Shown here: in pieces, positions 36,625 to 46,500 of the stretch
Layout of the letters: each line of letters opens with the position of its first letter
Numbering within the stretch: position 1 is the stretch's first letter
NCBI GenBank assembly: GCA_964293475.1
Contig: CAXYYJ010000024.1
Coordinates: 1 to 64,000, forward strand
Direction of reading: 5' to 3'
DNA: 64,000 nucleotides
DNA from: UBA12170 sp964293475
GTDB taxonomy: Bacteria > Bacteroidota > Bacteroidia > Bacteroidales > UBA12170
Notes under the pieces: model-generated
The model's database searches: none
Told to the model about the DNA's origin: nothing
Seen by the model: the letters and a program-made list of their open reading frames with translations, nothing else
Position numbers and translations under genes: made by a program

Positions 36625-39582
36625 ATGATGATAAAATTAACAGTACGATGGCTGCTATTCCTCCTTTTCATGGTTGGAATCTCAACGCTATCACAAGCAC
36701 AGCAAATTACTGTTAGTGGAAACGTGACCGACAAGGTCGATGGTTCCACTCTCATTGGTGTTTCCGTAATTCAGAAAGGTACAACCAATGGTACTACTAC
36801 TGATATCGATGGAAACTACTCTCTCAAGGTAGACAATGGTTCAATCCTTGTTTATTCCTATGTAGGTTATGAAAATCAGGAAATTCAGGCTTCTCAGACC
36901 ACCATCAATGTGATTCTGAATCCAAAATCCGAAGTTCTTGACGAAATCATTGTTATTGGTTATGGAACCCAAAAGAAAACCGACAAAACCGGTGCTGTTT
37001 CTCATGTTACCGCCGAAGAACTGGGACAAGGCAATCTCTCCGACCCCATTCAGGGTTTGCAGGGAAAAGCCGCCGGGGTATCTATCACCAAAAAAGGTGG
37101 TGACCCCAATGCCGGGTTTTCTGTTAGAATCAGGGGGGCATCTGGTTATACAGCTTCTGCCGATCCATTATTCGTTATCGATGGAATTCCTGGTGGCGAC
37201 CCTACCAGCATCTCTCCCGAAGATATTGAAAGCTACAACATCCTTAAAGACGCCGCTTCTACTGCTATCTATGGTTCCCGCGGTGCAAACGGGGTTATTA
37301 TCATCACCACCAAAAAAGGTGCTGTTAAAAACGGAAGTGCTGTTTCTGAAGTTAGCTTCAACAGCAGTCTTTCGTTAAGCAAAGTTGCTCACCTTGAAGA
37401 TGTTTTAACCGGTGACCAGATTCGTCAATATGCCACCAGCAACAATATTGTCTTTAACGATGGCGGTGCTAATACCAATTGGCAGGACGAAATCTACCGC
37501 ACTGGCCAAACTGTTGAAAACGACATCAACTTCTCTGGCGGATCGGAAAAAAGTTTCTACCGTGCTTCTTTATCCAATACCAACTGGACCGGTATCATGC
37601 GTGGAACCGAAAAAGAAAGAACCACAGCCAAAATGAACATCACCCACAAAGGGATTAATGACAAATTAACTCTTACAGGAAATATGGCTGCTTCTTTCGA
37701 AAACAACGACTATGAGAATTATGATGGCTTTGATAAAGATGATATTATCTATCAGGCACTTACCCGCAACCCCACCGATCCTGTTTACAATTCAAATGGT
37801 GGATACGACAAAACTCAAAGGGTATTTAACTACGAGAACCCATTGGCCGTTATCAATATGATTACCAATAAACGCGACGCTAAAAGATATCTTGCCAGCC
37901 TTCAGGCTCAGTTTGAGTTCTTTAAAGGGCTTACTGGTACTTCATCGGTAAATTATATTAGAAATGACCAGGAATATACTTATTTCAGACCAAAAGGTGT
38001 TTTTGCATCTGCCGACAACGGATATGGAAGAAGAAGTTATGACAATTCTGCTGAAAAACAATTCGAAGGCTATTTAAACTATGTAAAAACTTTGAACGAA
38101 AATCACAATTTAGACTTCATGGGCGGTTATAGCTGGCGCGAAGCTACTTACGATGGTTTATTCTCTCAGGCTCAAAATCCACAATCTCCCTATATTGGAG
38201 CAAACGATTTGAGAACATTTGTTGAAGTAAACTATGGTGATGTTGGCTCCTATAAAAACAACGAGAAGCTTATCGGTTTCTTCGGAAGAGCTCAGTATAA
38301 TTTCAAATCGAAATATTATTTATCTGCAAGTATCCGTCGCGACGGTTCATCCAAGTTTGGTAAAAACAATAAATGGGGTTGGTTCCCAACTGTTTCTGCT
38401 AGCTGGAACATGCAGGACGAAGGCTTCCTGAAAAACGTTTCATGGCTCGATCAACTTAAATTAAGAGCAAGTTATGGTGTTTCCGGTAATCAGGCTTTTA
38501 GCTCAGGACTAAGTCAGGTATCTTATGTTCCATCAGGTTTGGCAACAAACCCTGAAACTGGAGAACAAGTTATTACTTACGTTGCCGCAAGAAACGACAA
38601 TCCTGATTTAAGATGGGAAAGAACAGCTGAAACAAATATTGGTCTTGACTTCGCATTTTTCCAAAGTAAAGTCAGCGGAAGTATCGAAGTATATAGCAAA
38701 AATACAACAGACCTCATTTATCCTAAACAAGTTTCTGCTGAAGCTAACCTTTCCAACAGAACTTTCAGTAATGCTGGTAATATCACCAATAAAGGGGTCG
38801 AATTATTCCTTCAGGCTCACGTAATAAACAAAAAGAATCTTGTTTACAAAACCTCTTTTGTAGCCGCCCACAATAAAAGCAAATGGGTAGAATTGGCTTC
38901 TAATAATGACCAGGGTTATGAAAACAATGGTTACTTATCTGGCCGTGGTGCCATTGGCGATGGTTTTTATATCATCAGAAACCAAACCGGTCATGAAGTG
39001 AGCGAGTTTTATCTCCCCGAAATCGTTGGTATAGTTGATGGTAAATTTATATTCAACTCTGAATCTGGCGGTTATACTGACCAATTGGCCAATGCAAAAA
39101 GAGTTTTTGCGGGTTCTCCAAATCCAGATGTAGAATTGGGTTGGACCAATAATTTCACCTTTTTCAAAAGATGGAATCTTGATTTGGCCTTCAGAAGTAT
39201 GATTGGACACCAAAAATACAATGCCACTCAAATGTTTATGGATGCTCCTTTCGATCTTCCAGATTTAAACGTTGTTGAAGAAGCTTTAGTTTGGGCTGAA
39301 GAAGGTAGAGAAACCACAGCAGTTATCGCTACCGAATATCTTGAAGATGCCTCTTTTGTGAAACTTGATTATATTTCTATTGGATATAGCTTCAATGTGG
39401 AGAAAATCAAATGGCTCAAAAAAGCAAAACTTTATGTGGTAGCCAACAATGTCTTTACCCTTACTAAATATTCAGGAGCAGACCCTGAAATATACTACAG
39501 CAACCTGGCTTATGGATGGGATCAATACAATGTTTACCCCAACTCCAGATCTATCACTTTTGGTTTAAACGCAACATTTTAA
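36625..39582 (+). CDS. susC: SusC/RagA family TonB-dependent outer membrane transporter (locus 2)
   Basis: A 985-residue SusC-type transporter with signal peptide (residues 1-26, ending SQAQ). An N-terminal carboxypeptidase-like domain (VSGNVTDKVDGSTLIG) is followed by a plug domain with EIIVIGYGTQKK, DPLFVIDGIPGG and the ANGVIIITTKKG motif, then the barrel. It is clearly related to the first SusC near the N-terminus but diverges in the barrel, so it may accept a different alpha-glucan size or structure. The second ATG is the adjacent codon. It heads a locus with susD and a SusF-like lipoprotein behind the double LacI-type operator. Confidence 0.95.
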   Translation: MMIKLTVRWLLFLLFMVGISTLSQAQQITVSGNVTDKVDGSTLIGVSVIQKGTTNGTTTDIDGNYSLKVDNGSILVYSYVGYENQEIQASQTTINVILNPKSEVLDEIIVIGYGTQKKTDKTGAVSHVTAEELGQGNLSDPIQGLQGKAAGVSITKKGGDPNAGFSVRIRGASGYTASADPLFVIDGIPGGDPTSISPEDIESYNILKDAASTAIYGSRGANGVIIITTKKGAVKNGSAVSEVSFNSSLSLSKVAHLEDVLTGDQIRQYATSNNIVFNDGGANTNWQDEIYRTGQTVENDINFSGGSEKSFYRASLSNTNWTGIMRGTEKERTTAKMNITHKGINDKLTLTGNMAASFENNDYENYDGFDKDDIIYQALTRNPTDPVYNSNGGYDKTQRVFNYENPLAVINMITNKRDAKRYLASLQAQFEFFKGLTGTSSVNYIRNDQEYTYFRPKGVFASADNGYGRRSYDNSAEKQFEGYLNYVKTLNENHNLDFMGGYSWREATYDGLFSQAQNPQSPYIGANDLRTFVEVNYGDVGSYKNNEKLIGFFGRAQYNFKSKYYLSASIRRDGSSKFGKNNKWGWFPTVSASWNMQDEGFLKNVSWLDQLKLRASYGVSGNQAFSSGLSQVSYVPSGLATNPETGEQVITYVAARNDNPDLRWERTAETNIGLDFAFFQSKVSGSIEVYSKNTTDLIYPKQVSAEANLSNRTFSNAGNITNKGVELFLQAHVINKKNLVYKTSFVAAHNKSKWVELASNNDQGYENNGYLSGRGAIGDGFYIIRNQTGHEVSEFYLPEIVGIVDGKFIFNSESGGYTDQLANAKRVFAGSPNPDVELGWTNNFTFFKRWNLDLAFRSMIGHQKYNATQMFMDAPFDLPDLNVVEEALVWAEEGRETTAVIATEYLEDASFVKLDYISIGYSFNVEKIKWLKKAKLYVVANNVFTLTKYSGADPEIYYSNLAYGWDQYNVYPNSRSITFGLNATF

Positions 39583-39594
39583 GGAGATTAAACT

Positions 39595-41091
39595 ATGAAA
39601 TTTATAAAAATAATTTTTTCCTCATTATTAGTAGCCGGAATAATAGCAACGGGCTGTACTAAGCTCGACGAGGAATATTTCGATCAAATACCTTCTGAAA
39701 ATTACCCCGAAAATGCCGATCAGGTAGCTACTCTAAGCGTAAACGCTTATAAAAAACTACAGAATATGGTCGATGACAATGGATGGTGGTTTTTAGCTCA
39801 GGAAATCAGCTCTGATGAATTATGTGCCCCTACCCGTGGTGCCGACTGGTTCGACGGTGGAAAATGGGTTGATGTTCATACTCATAAATGGACCAACGAC
39901 ACCGAAAGTGTGAACCGTATGTGGAGCCTATTCTGGGAAGGCATAACAGTTTGTAATCAAACCATTGCACAGCTTAACATGCTTGATCCTAGTGATGAAG
40001 TAACTGCAAAAAAAGCTGAGCTTGAAGTTTTAAGGTCTTTCTTTTACTATTTACTTATTGATAACTATGGTGACGTTCCTTATTTAGTTGACGTGGCTGA
40101 TCCAAATGATTTACCCAATAAGGTAAATAGGGCTACAATATTTTCTAATCTTGTAAATACAATTGAAGGCAACGTTCAGTATCTGAATGCTGGTAATTTA
40201 AAGTATATGGCTACAAAGAATATGGCATATGCACTTTTGGCAAAATTGTATTTAAATGCAGAAATATACACGAACAATGATACCACTTTGTGGCTTACAA
40301 AAGCAGGTCAATATTGCGACAGCGTAATAGCTGGCCCATATACCTTAGTTACCGATGTTAAGTCTCCCTTTGCAACAAATAATGAAAGCAATCCTGAAAT
40401 CATTTTCTCCATTCCTTATGATGAAGATAATTTCCAGGGTTTCAGACTTCACATGAGAACTCTACATTATCAGCACAACCTCACCTTCGATATGCCAGTT
40501 GGCCCATGGAATGGTTTTGCTGTTGTTCCCACTCATTTCGACACCTACGAAGATGCCGATCTCAGAAAAGAAGCTCATTTTATTTGGGGCCCACAATATG
40601 CTTTTGATGGTACAGAAATCATTGAAAGTGTTACTCTTGAACCTTTAGTAATTGACCCACACCTTCCTGCTTTATCTATGACCGATGCTTTCACCCCCGA
40701 ACAAATTCGTACCACTGGTGCCCGCATCAGAAAATATGAAATTGCCAAAGGTGCCAAAGAAAACCTGTCCAACGATTTCCCTTTATTCCGCCTTTCAGAT
40801 TTTTACCTGATGAAAGCCGAAGTTGAAATAAGATTGGGTAGAAGTGGCGACGAATGGGTAAATCAAATCCGCTCAAGAGCAGGTGTATCTGCATATTCTG
40901 GTTGCACATTAAATCAATTGTTCGAAGAAAGAGGTAGAGAAATGTTTGTGGAAGGCCACCGTCGTCAGGATCAGATCCGTTTTGGCAAATGGGAACAATC
41001 CTGGTGGGAGAAAGAAGCTCATGGTCCGGAAAAAAATACATTCCCAATCCCACAATGGGCCATTGATGGTAACCCCAATTTAGGAAATTAA
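39595..41091 (+). CDS. susD: SusD/RagB family glycan-binding lipoprotein (locus 2)
   Basis: A 498-residue surface lipoprotein with lipobox ATGC (Cys21) and normal SusD length. SusD motifs include LEVLRSFFYYLLIDNYGDVPY, split here as LEVLRSFFYY and DNYGDVPYL, and near the C-terminus RGREMFVEGHRRQDQIRFG. It lacks the inserted starch-binding modules seen in the SusD of locus 1. The gene is 12 bases behind susC, so the transporter and its lid are translated from one message. Confidence 0.94.
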   Translation: MKFIKIIFSSLLVAGIIATGCTKLDEEYFDQIPSENYPENADQVATLSVNAYKKLQNMVDDNGWWFLAQEISSDELCAPTRGADWFDGGKWVDVHTHKWTNDTESVNRMWSLFWEGITVCNQTIAQLNMLDPSDEVTAKKAELEVLRSFFYYLLIDNYGDVPYLVDVADPNDLPNKVNRATIFSNLVNTIEGNVQYLNAGNLKYMATKNMAYALLAKLYLNAEIYTNNDTTLWLTKAGQYCDSVIAGPYTLVTDVKSPFATNNESNPEIIFSIPYDEDNFQGFRLHMRTLHYQHNLTFDMPVGPWNGFAVVPTHFDTYEDADLRKEAHFIWGPQYAFDGTEIIESVTLEPLVIDPHLPALSMTDAFTPEQIRTTGARIRKYEIAKGAKENLSNDFPLFRLSDFYLMKAEVEIRLGRSGDEWVNQIRSRAGVSAYSGCTLNQLFEERGREMFVEGHRRQDQIRFGKWEQSWWEKEAHGPEKNTFPIPQWAIDGNPNLGN

Positions 41092-41092
41092 T

Positions 41093-41100
41093 TATCTTTG
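41093..41100 (+). promoter_or_regulatory. Candidate internal -7 promoter element before the SusF-like gene
   Basis: TATCTTTG fits TANNTTTG and starts right after the susD stop codon, 57 bases before the next start. The -33 element is unclear, so a secondary promoter is only possible. Confidence 0.3.
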
Positions 41101-41156
41101 TAATTAAATAATAACCGATTTATTAACTAATTAAATAATTTCAAATTTTTTGACTT

Positions 41157-42746
41157 ATGAAAAAAAGCAATTTTTTTAAATTCACCCGCTTTGCGTGGGT
41201 TGTTTTACTGGCGGTAGCAGTGATTGCTACCTCTTGTAAAAAAGATGATGAGGACGATGATCCAGAAGATCCTGAAATCGTTCTCGATGGTACCTACGTT
41301 AAAGGAGCTGGTACAGCTCTTACCACTTTCGACTCTAAAGGGATGATGAAAGTAGCTAAAAATGAAGTAGTTCAAACCGACAGAGCAACTTTATTAGAAC
41401 TTTATGTAGCTGTTAAAGCTGGTGCCGATGGTTTCAACATCGTTACTGTTGCTGGTAATGTTCAAAAAACCTGGGGGCCAGGCGCAGACTTTGCAGAGGT
41501 AACTGAACTCAACGGCGATGAACCTACATTAGGCCTTTGGAGAGGTTCTTTAGTTGAAACTGCTACCAAATTCACCGTTCCAACCGATGGTCTTTATCAT
41601 ATTGCTTTCGATAGCGAAATCAATGTGGTAACTATTGCCAAAGTTGAGTGGGGAGTTATTGGTGCTGCTACTCCAGGAGGCTGGAGTTCTAGCACTCAAT
41701 TAAATGCAACTTTTGATTTAAATGAAATGGTATTTGAAGCTAGTGGTGTTGAAATGGCTAAAAATGAATTCAAATTTCGTTATTCAAATGGTTGGAAAGT
41801 AATCCTTAGCCCTGATTTCGAACTTGGGGATCCACAAGGAAGAGTTGGAATCAAGGTAAATAGTAATTATGGAGGAGCTGTTAATGCATTAGTTCCTGGT
41901 GGTGCTAATATTGCAGTTACTGAATCCGGAATCTATACCATAAAAGTAAAATGGTCTCTTTCAGGAGGAACTACAGCGGAAATGACTAAAACAGGCGATC
42001 TTCAAGTATCAGACTGGACTAATGTTAAATTTGATGTTTTCGGGTCAGGCGTTGACTCAACTCAAGCAAATGCCGTTCCTGATGCCAGTTCCTGGGGATG
42101 GGGATTTGCTGTTGTTTCTGATAACAATGGAACTCCAGTAATCGAAGGTGAAGTTTCTGAAGGCGCAAAATTCACATATACCTGGACAGGTGTTTCCTTA
42201 TGGCCACTTGAAGGTGAAGGATTTGCATTCAGAAGCGTAAATGGTTCAGATTACAATGGTGCTGTTCACAGATTCGCTGTTGTTGATACCATTAATTCAG
42301 ACATGACTGTTGTTGGATCAACAACTAATGGATTTGGCGATGTTAATATCAATGTTTTAGAAGCTGGGTTATATAACGTAACTATAACCATTGATGCTGC
42401 AAACGAAGACCAGGCAAAAGCTATTATTGTTAAAAATGGTGCCGTCGTTGTCCCTAAATTATGGGTACCAGGTGCATATCAAGGTTGGGCACCAGATGTA
42501 GCTCCAACTTTAGAAGATGCAAATGAAGACGGAGTTTTTGTAGGAACTGTTGAGATCACTGGTGCAGATTTGACTTTCAAATTCACTTCTCAAGCAGATT
42601 GGGCTGGTACAAATTATGGTGCTGGTGCCACTGATGGAACACTTTCTACTGATGGTGGAGCTGGAAACTTATCAGTTCCCGCTGAAGGTACTTATCTTTT
42701 AACAGCTGACCTTAACAACCTAACCTGGTCTTACGTTCTGCAATAA
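41157..42746 (+). CDS. SusE/SusF-like starch-binding outer membrane lipoprotein
   Basis: A 529-residue surface lipoprotein with lipobox ATSC (Cys27) followed by an acidic spacer (KKDDEDDDPEDPE) typical of surface-exposed lipoproteins. Modules recur along the chain. One begins about residue 160 with WGVIGAATPGGW, and another at about residue 435 with LWVPGAYQGWAPD and FKFTSQADWAGTNYG. These match the modules in the SusE-like protein and those inserted in the SusD of locus 1. There is no catalytic domain. Role: holding alpha-glucan at the surface for the second Sus transporter. A strong terminator follows. Confidence 0.88.
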   Translation: MKKSNFFKFTRFAWVVLLAVAVIATSCKKDDEDDDPEDPEIVLDGTYVKGAGTALTTFDSKGMMKVAKNEVVQTDRATLLELYVAVKAGADGFNIVTVAGNVQKTWGPGADFAEVTELNGDEPTLGLWRGSLVETATKFTVPTDGLYHIAFDSEINVVTIAKVEWGVIGAATPGGWSSSTQLNATFDLNEMVFEASGVEMAKNEFKFRYSNGWKVILSPDFELGDPQGRVGIKVNSNYGGAVNALVPGGANIAVTESGIYTIKVKWSLSGGTTAEMTKTGDLQVSDWTNVKFDVFGSGVDSTQANAVPDASSWGWGFAVVSDNNGTPVIEGEVSEGAKFTYTWTGVSLWPLEGEGFAFRSVNGSDYNGAVHRFAVVDTINSDMTVVGSTTNGFGDVNINVLEAGLYNVTITIDAANEDQAKAIIVKNGAVVVPKLWVPGAYQGWAPDVAPTLEDANEDGVFVGTVEITGADLTFKFTSQADWAGTNYGAGATDGTLSTDGGAGNLSVPAEGTYLLTADLNNLTWSYVLQ

Positions 42747-42768
42747 TCTGCAATTCTAATCCTTAATA

Positions 42769-42808
42769 AAAGAGGCTGTCTAATATTTAGGCAGCCTCTT
42801 TTTTTTCT
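42769..42808 (+). terminator. Strong hairpin terminator of the second sus locus
   Basis: AAAGAGGCTG (42769-42778) and CAGCCTCTTT (42792-42801) form a perfect 10-bp stem, extended inward by CTAA/TTAG, and are followed by a long T tract. Confidence 0.9.
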
Positions 42809-42880
42809 TTCAACTAATGCTTTGGACAAACAATATTTTTCAACTAAAAAATTATTAACAAAAGCTACAACCTAAAACGC

Positions 42881-42911
42881 TTGAAATCCAAAACGTTATT
42901 CATTAATTTTG
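42881..42911 (+). promoter_or_regulatory. Candidate promoter of the T9SS cargo gene
   Basis: TTGA (42881-42884) and TAATTTTG (42904-42911) match the -33/-7 Bacteroidota pattern with a 19-base spacer. It lies about 105 bases before the start at 43016. Confidence 0.5.
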
Positions 42912-43015
42912 CGGTATCCACAAAATTCCTGGATGAAATTAATAATTTGGTAACCTATTTATTTGAGAATCGTAAAATATTTTATTAAATTAGTACTAAC
43001 AAAAAAACAGACTTA

Positions 43016-43498
43016 ATGAAAAGAATATTTACAATGTTTTTAATTCTTTCGGGTATTAACGCAATGAGTCAACAGGTTAGTCCTGAGGTTATAAGTTCTG
43101 CAGGGGATCATTTCAGCAACCAAAATGTATCCTTAAGTTGGACGCTGGGTGAGCCAGTGATTTCTACACTCTCATCGGAGTATATTCTCACACAAGGCTT
43201 CCACCAGGATTTATACATTATCACTGCCATAGATGAAGTTGCTTTAACCGACATGCAAATTTCCATCTATCCCAACCCCACCCCTGCCGAAGTTAATATT
43301 GAATGGGCTTTTTCTCAATCTAACGCTGAAGTAACCATCCAGCTATATGACTTCAATGGCAGACTCCTTTTGGAACAGATATCTAAAGCCGACTCCCGTT
43401 CTGCTAAAATCAATCTCCATTCTTTTGAAAGAGCTCAGTATTTACTAAAAATCATCCATAAAAAGCAGATTAAAACATTTAAAGTTATTAGGACCTAG
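43016..43498 (+). CDS. Small secreted protein with T9SS C-terminal sorting domain
   Basis: A 160-residue protein with signal peptide (residues 1-18). Its first half (ISSAGDHFSNQNVSLSW and the TQGFHQ segment) is a short region commonly found before T9SS domains. The C-terminal domain (about residues 78-160) has the type A sorting signature: IYPNPT, then a beta-rich module with LYDFNGRLL and a final KTFKVIRT. It would be translocated across the outer membrane by the type IX system and anchored or released there. It has no enzymatic domain. It lies 55 bases upstream of the collagen-repeat gene and probably shares its transcript. Confidence 0.85.
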   Translation: MKRIFTMFLILSGINAMSQQVSPEVISSAGDHFSNQNVSLSWTLGEPVISTLSSEYILTQGFHQDLYIITAIDEVALTDMQISIYPNPTPAEVNIEWAFSQSNAEVTIQLYDFNGRLLLEQISKADSRSAKINLHSFERAQYLLKIIHKKQIKTFKVIRT

Positions 43499-43553
43499 AT
43501 ATTCTAAAAACGAAAAGATTATTAACCACGAACAATTATAAAAAAACGGACAA

Positions 43554-46500
43554 ATGAAAATCAAAATTTTACCCCTTATTGCTTTAGTTTTTTTTCAATC
43601 CATACTCCTGGGACAAACTACGCAATCATTTAAATATCAGGCAGTAGCCAGAGATGCTTCCGGATATCCCATCATCGACCAACAAATAAGCCTTCAGATT
43701 AAATTATTTACGATTAATGGGGAAAATCAGGACAACTACATTGAAAACCATTTTACATCAACCAATAGCTTTGGCCTCATCAATCTGGAAATAGGCAGAG
43801 GCGAAATTGTAGAAGGAGTATTTGAAAATATTGATTGGGGAAATGGAACTCAGTTTATTGAGATTAGTATAGATGTGGAGGGCGGAACCAATTTTGTATT
43901 TATGGGTTCGTCCGAAATTCTATCGGTTCCAATGGCAAATTATGCAGCCATAGCAGGCAATGTGGTTGATACCAGCGCCACCAATGAATTGCAAAAATTA
44001 TCATTAAGCCAGGAAAATTACCTCACCATTGCTCCTGAAGGTAATTCGGTTTATCTGGGTGTTTATGATGAGACAGATGAAATTAACGCCCTGTCCCAGA
44101 AGGTTCAAAACGATAGTGTTTATTTCGAAGGTGAATTACAAACAGTTAGAGATGCTCTTGAAGCTGAAGTACTGAGAGCTGTTCAATCTGAAGAAAACCT
44201 CTTAAACCTTATCACAGAGAATACACTCGACATCTTTGCCGACAGTCTTTATTTTCAGGAACTTATTGATAATCTTACCAATAACGATGACAGTCTCTAT
44301 TTTCAGACTCAAATCAATAACCTTCTTTATAAAATGGAATCTGATAGCGCTTTTCTTAAAGCTTTGATTGATTTGAATGCCTATAATATTCAGCAAGAAA
44401 TCACCAGAGCTATCCTGGCCGAGGCGTTAATGTATGATGATATAGTTGAACATACTGCCAGCATTATGGAGCTGCAAGCAAGAGTTACCAGCGATTCCAT
44501 CTATCTCAAAGGTCTAATTGACCAGAATACTCAGGCAATTTTAGGCGAAACAACCCGCGCTATCATGGCCGAATTGCAGCTCGCCAACAGCATTGCCGAT
44601 AATGCACAGGATATCCTTATTAATCAACAAAACATTGAAGAAGATAGTACCATATTCAGAACCGAAATTGATATTTTAAACTACAATCTTCAGGAAGAAA
44701 TTACCCGCGCGATTTATCGCGATGAAATGAATAGCGACTCCATTGAATATTTATATTCTAAAATTCATAACGACAGCATCTATTTTCAAACACAGATTAA
44801 TGGAATCGCAGGATTAGACCCAACATTAGAGAAAGGAAAAATATTTGTGGGAAATGATTTTGATATTGCTGCCGGAGTTTTTGTTGGAGGTGATGCCCAA
44901 CTTTTTAATAACGGCGATTTGCTCATTTCTCCATCTGCCATTACCACCAATAAAATCGCCAATGGGAATGTTACAAACAGCAAACTTGAAAAATCGTATA
45001 TCACCCTTGCCGATAATTCTGGAAACACAAAAGCCGTGAATCTTGGTGAACAGATTAAATTCACTGGAACAGGCAATACAACCATCAGTCTTAATTCGGC
45101 CACCAATACCTATAGCATTTTATCATCTGATAATCAAGTTCTAACTTTAAGCGGAACAAATTTGGGTATTTCTTCAGGAAACACCATTGATATGTCTGGT
45201 TTCATTGGTGCAACGGGTCCTGCCGGACCTGCCGGGCCAGCGGGCCCCGTTGGTCCACAAGGTCCACAAGGCTCCCAGGGTATTGGCGTTTTATCGACGA
45301 TAAATAATGGTAATGGAACTTTCACCATAAACTATAGCAATGGCACTTCATTTACAACCACAAATTTCACTGGGCCCGCTGGACCTCAAGGTCCTGTGGG
45401 TGCACAAGGAGCTATGGGGCCACAAGGTAACCAAGGCATTGGCATAACTTCAACCACCAATAATGGAAATGGAACTTTCACATTAAATTATTCTAATGGC
45501 ACTTCCTATACCACCCCTAATTTCACTGGCCCACAAGGTCCGGTTGGTGCCGTTGGCCCTCAGGGTTTAGTTGGACCCCAAGGCGCTCAGGGAGTTGGCA
45601 TAACATCAACAACTGATAATGGCGACGGAACTTTCACCCTGAATTATTCCAATGGATCTTCCTTCACTACTCCCGATTTCACTGGTCCACAAGGTCCGGT
45701 TGGTGCCGTTGGCCCTCAGGGTTTAGTTGGACCACAAGGCGCTCAGGGAGTTGGCATAACATCAACAACTGATAATGGCGACGGAACTTTCACCCTGAAT
45801 TATTCCAATGGATCTTCCTTCACTACTCCCGATTTCACTGGTCATCAAGGACCTGTTGGGGCCGTTGGACCGCAGGGATTAGTTGGCCCACAAGGTGCTC
45901 AGGGAGTTGGAATAACATCAACAACTGATAATGGCGACGGGACTTTCACTTTGAACTATTCAAATGGGACTTCCTATACCACTCCCGATTTCACTGGCCC
46001 TCAGGGTCCTGTTGGTGCTGCTGGACCGCAGGGATTAGTTGGCCCACAAGGTGCTCAGGGAGTTGGCATAACATCAACAACTGATAATGGCGACGGGACT
46101 TTCACTTTGAACTATTCAAATGGGACTTCCTATACCACTCCAGATTTCACTGGTCCACAAGGACCTGTTGGGGCTGCTGGCCCTCAGGGTGCTCAAGGAA
46201 TGCAAGGCCCGGCTGGTCCACAAGGTTCACAAGGACCTGTTGGTCCGGTTGGCCCAGTTGGCCCACAAGGTTTGGTTGGTCCACAAGGCGCTCAAGGTAT
46301 TGGCATTACTTCAACAGCTGACAATGGAGATGGAACCTTTACATTAAATTATTCCGATGGTTCATCATTCACAACAGCTGATTTAACTGGGCCTCAGGGT
46401 CCTGTTGGTGCTGCTGGCCCTCAGGGTGCACCGGGATTGCAAGGACCTGCTGGTTCACAAGGTGCTCAAGGACCAATCGGCCCACAAGGACCTATTGGCC

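Noticed and set aside
45216..46388. Possible CRISPR or non-coding repeat array
   Set aside because: The 156-bp units are contiguous, in frame, and encode collagen-type Gly-X-Y and linker sequence without unique spacers.
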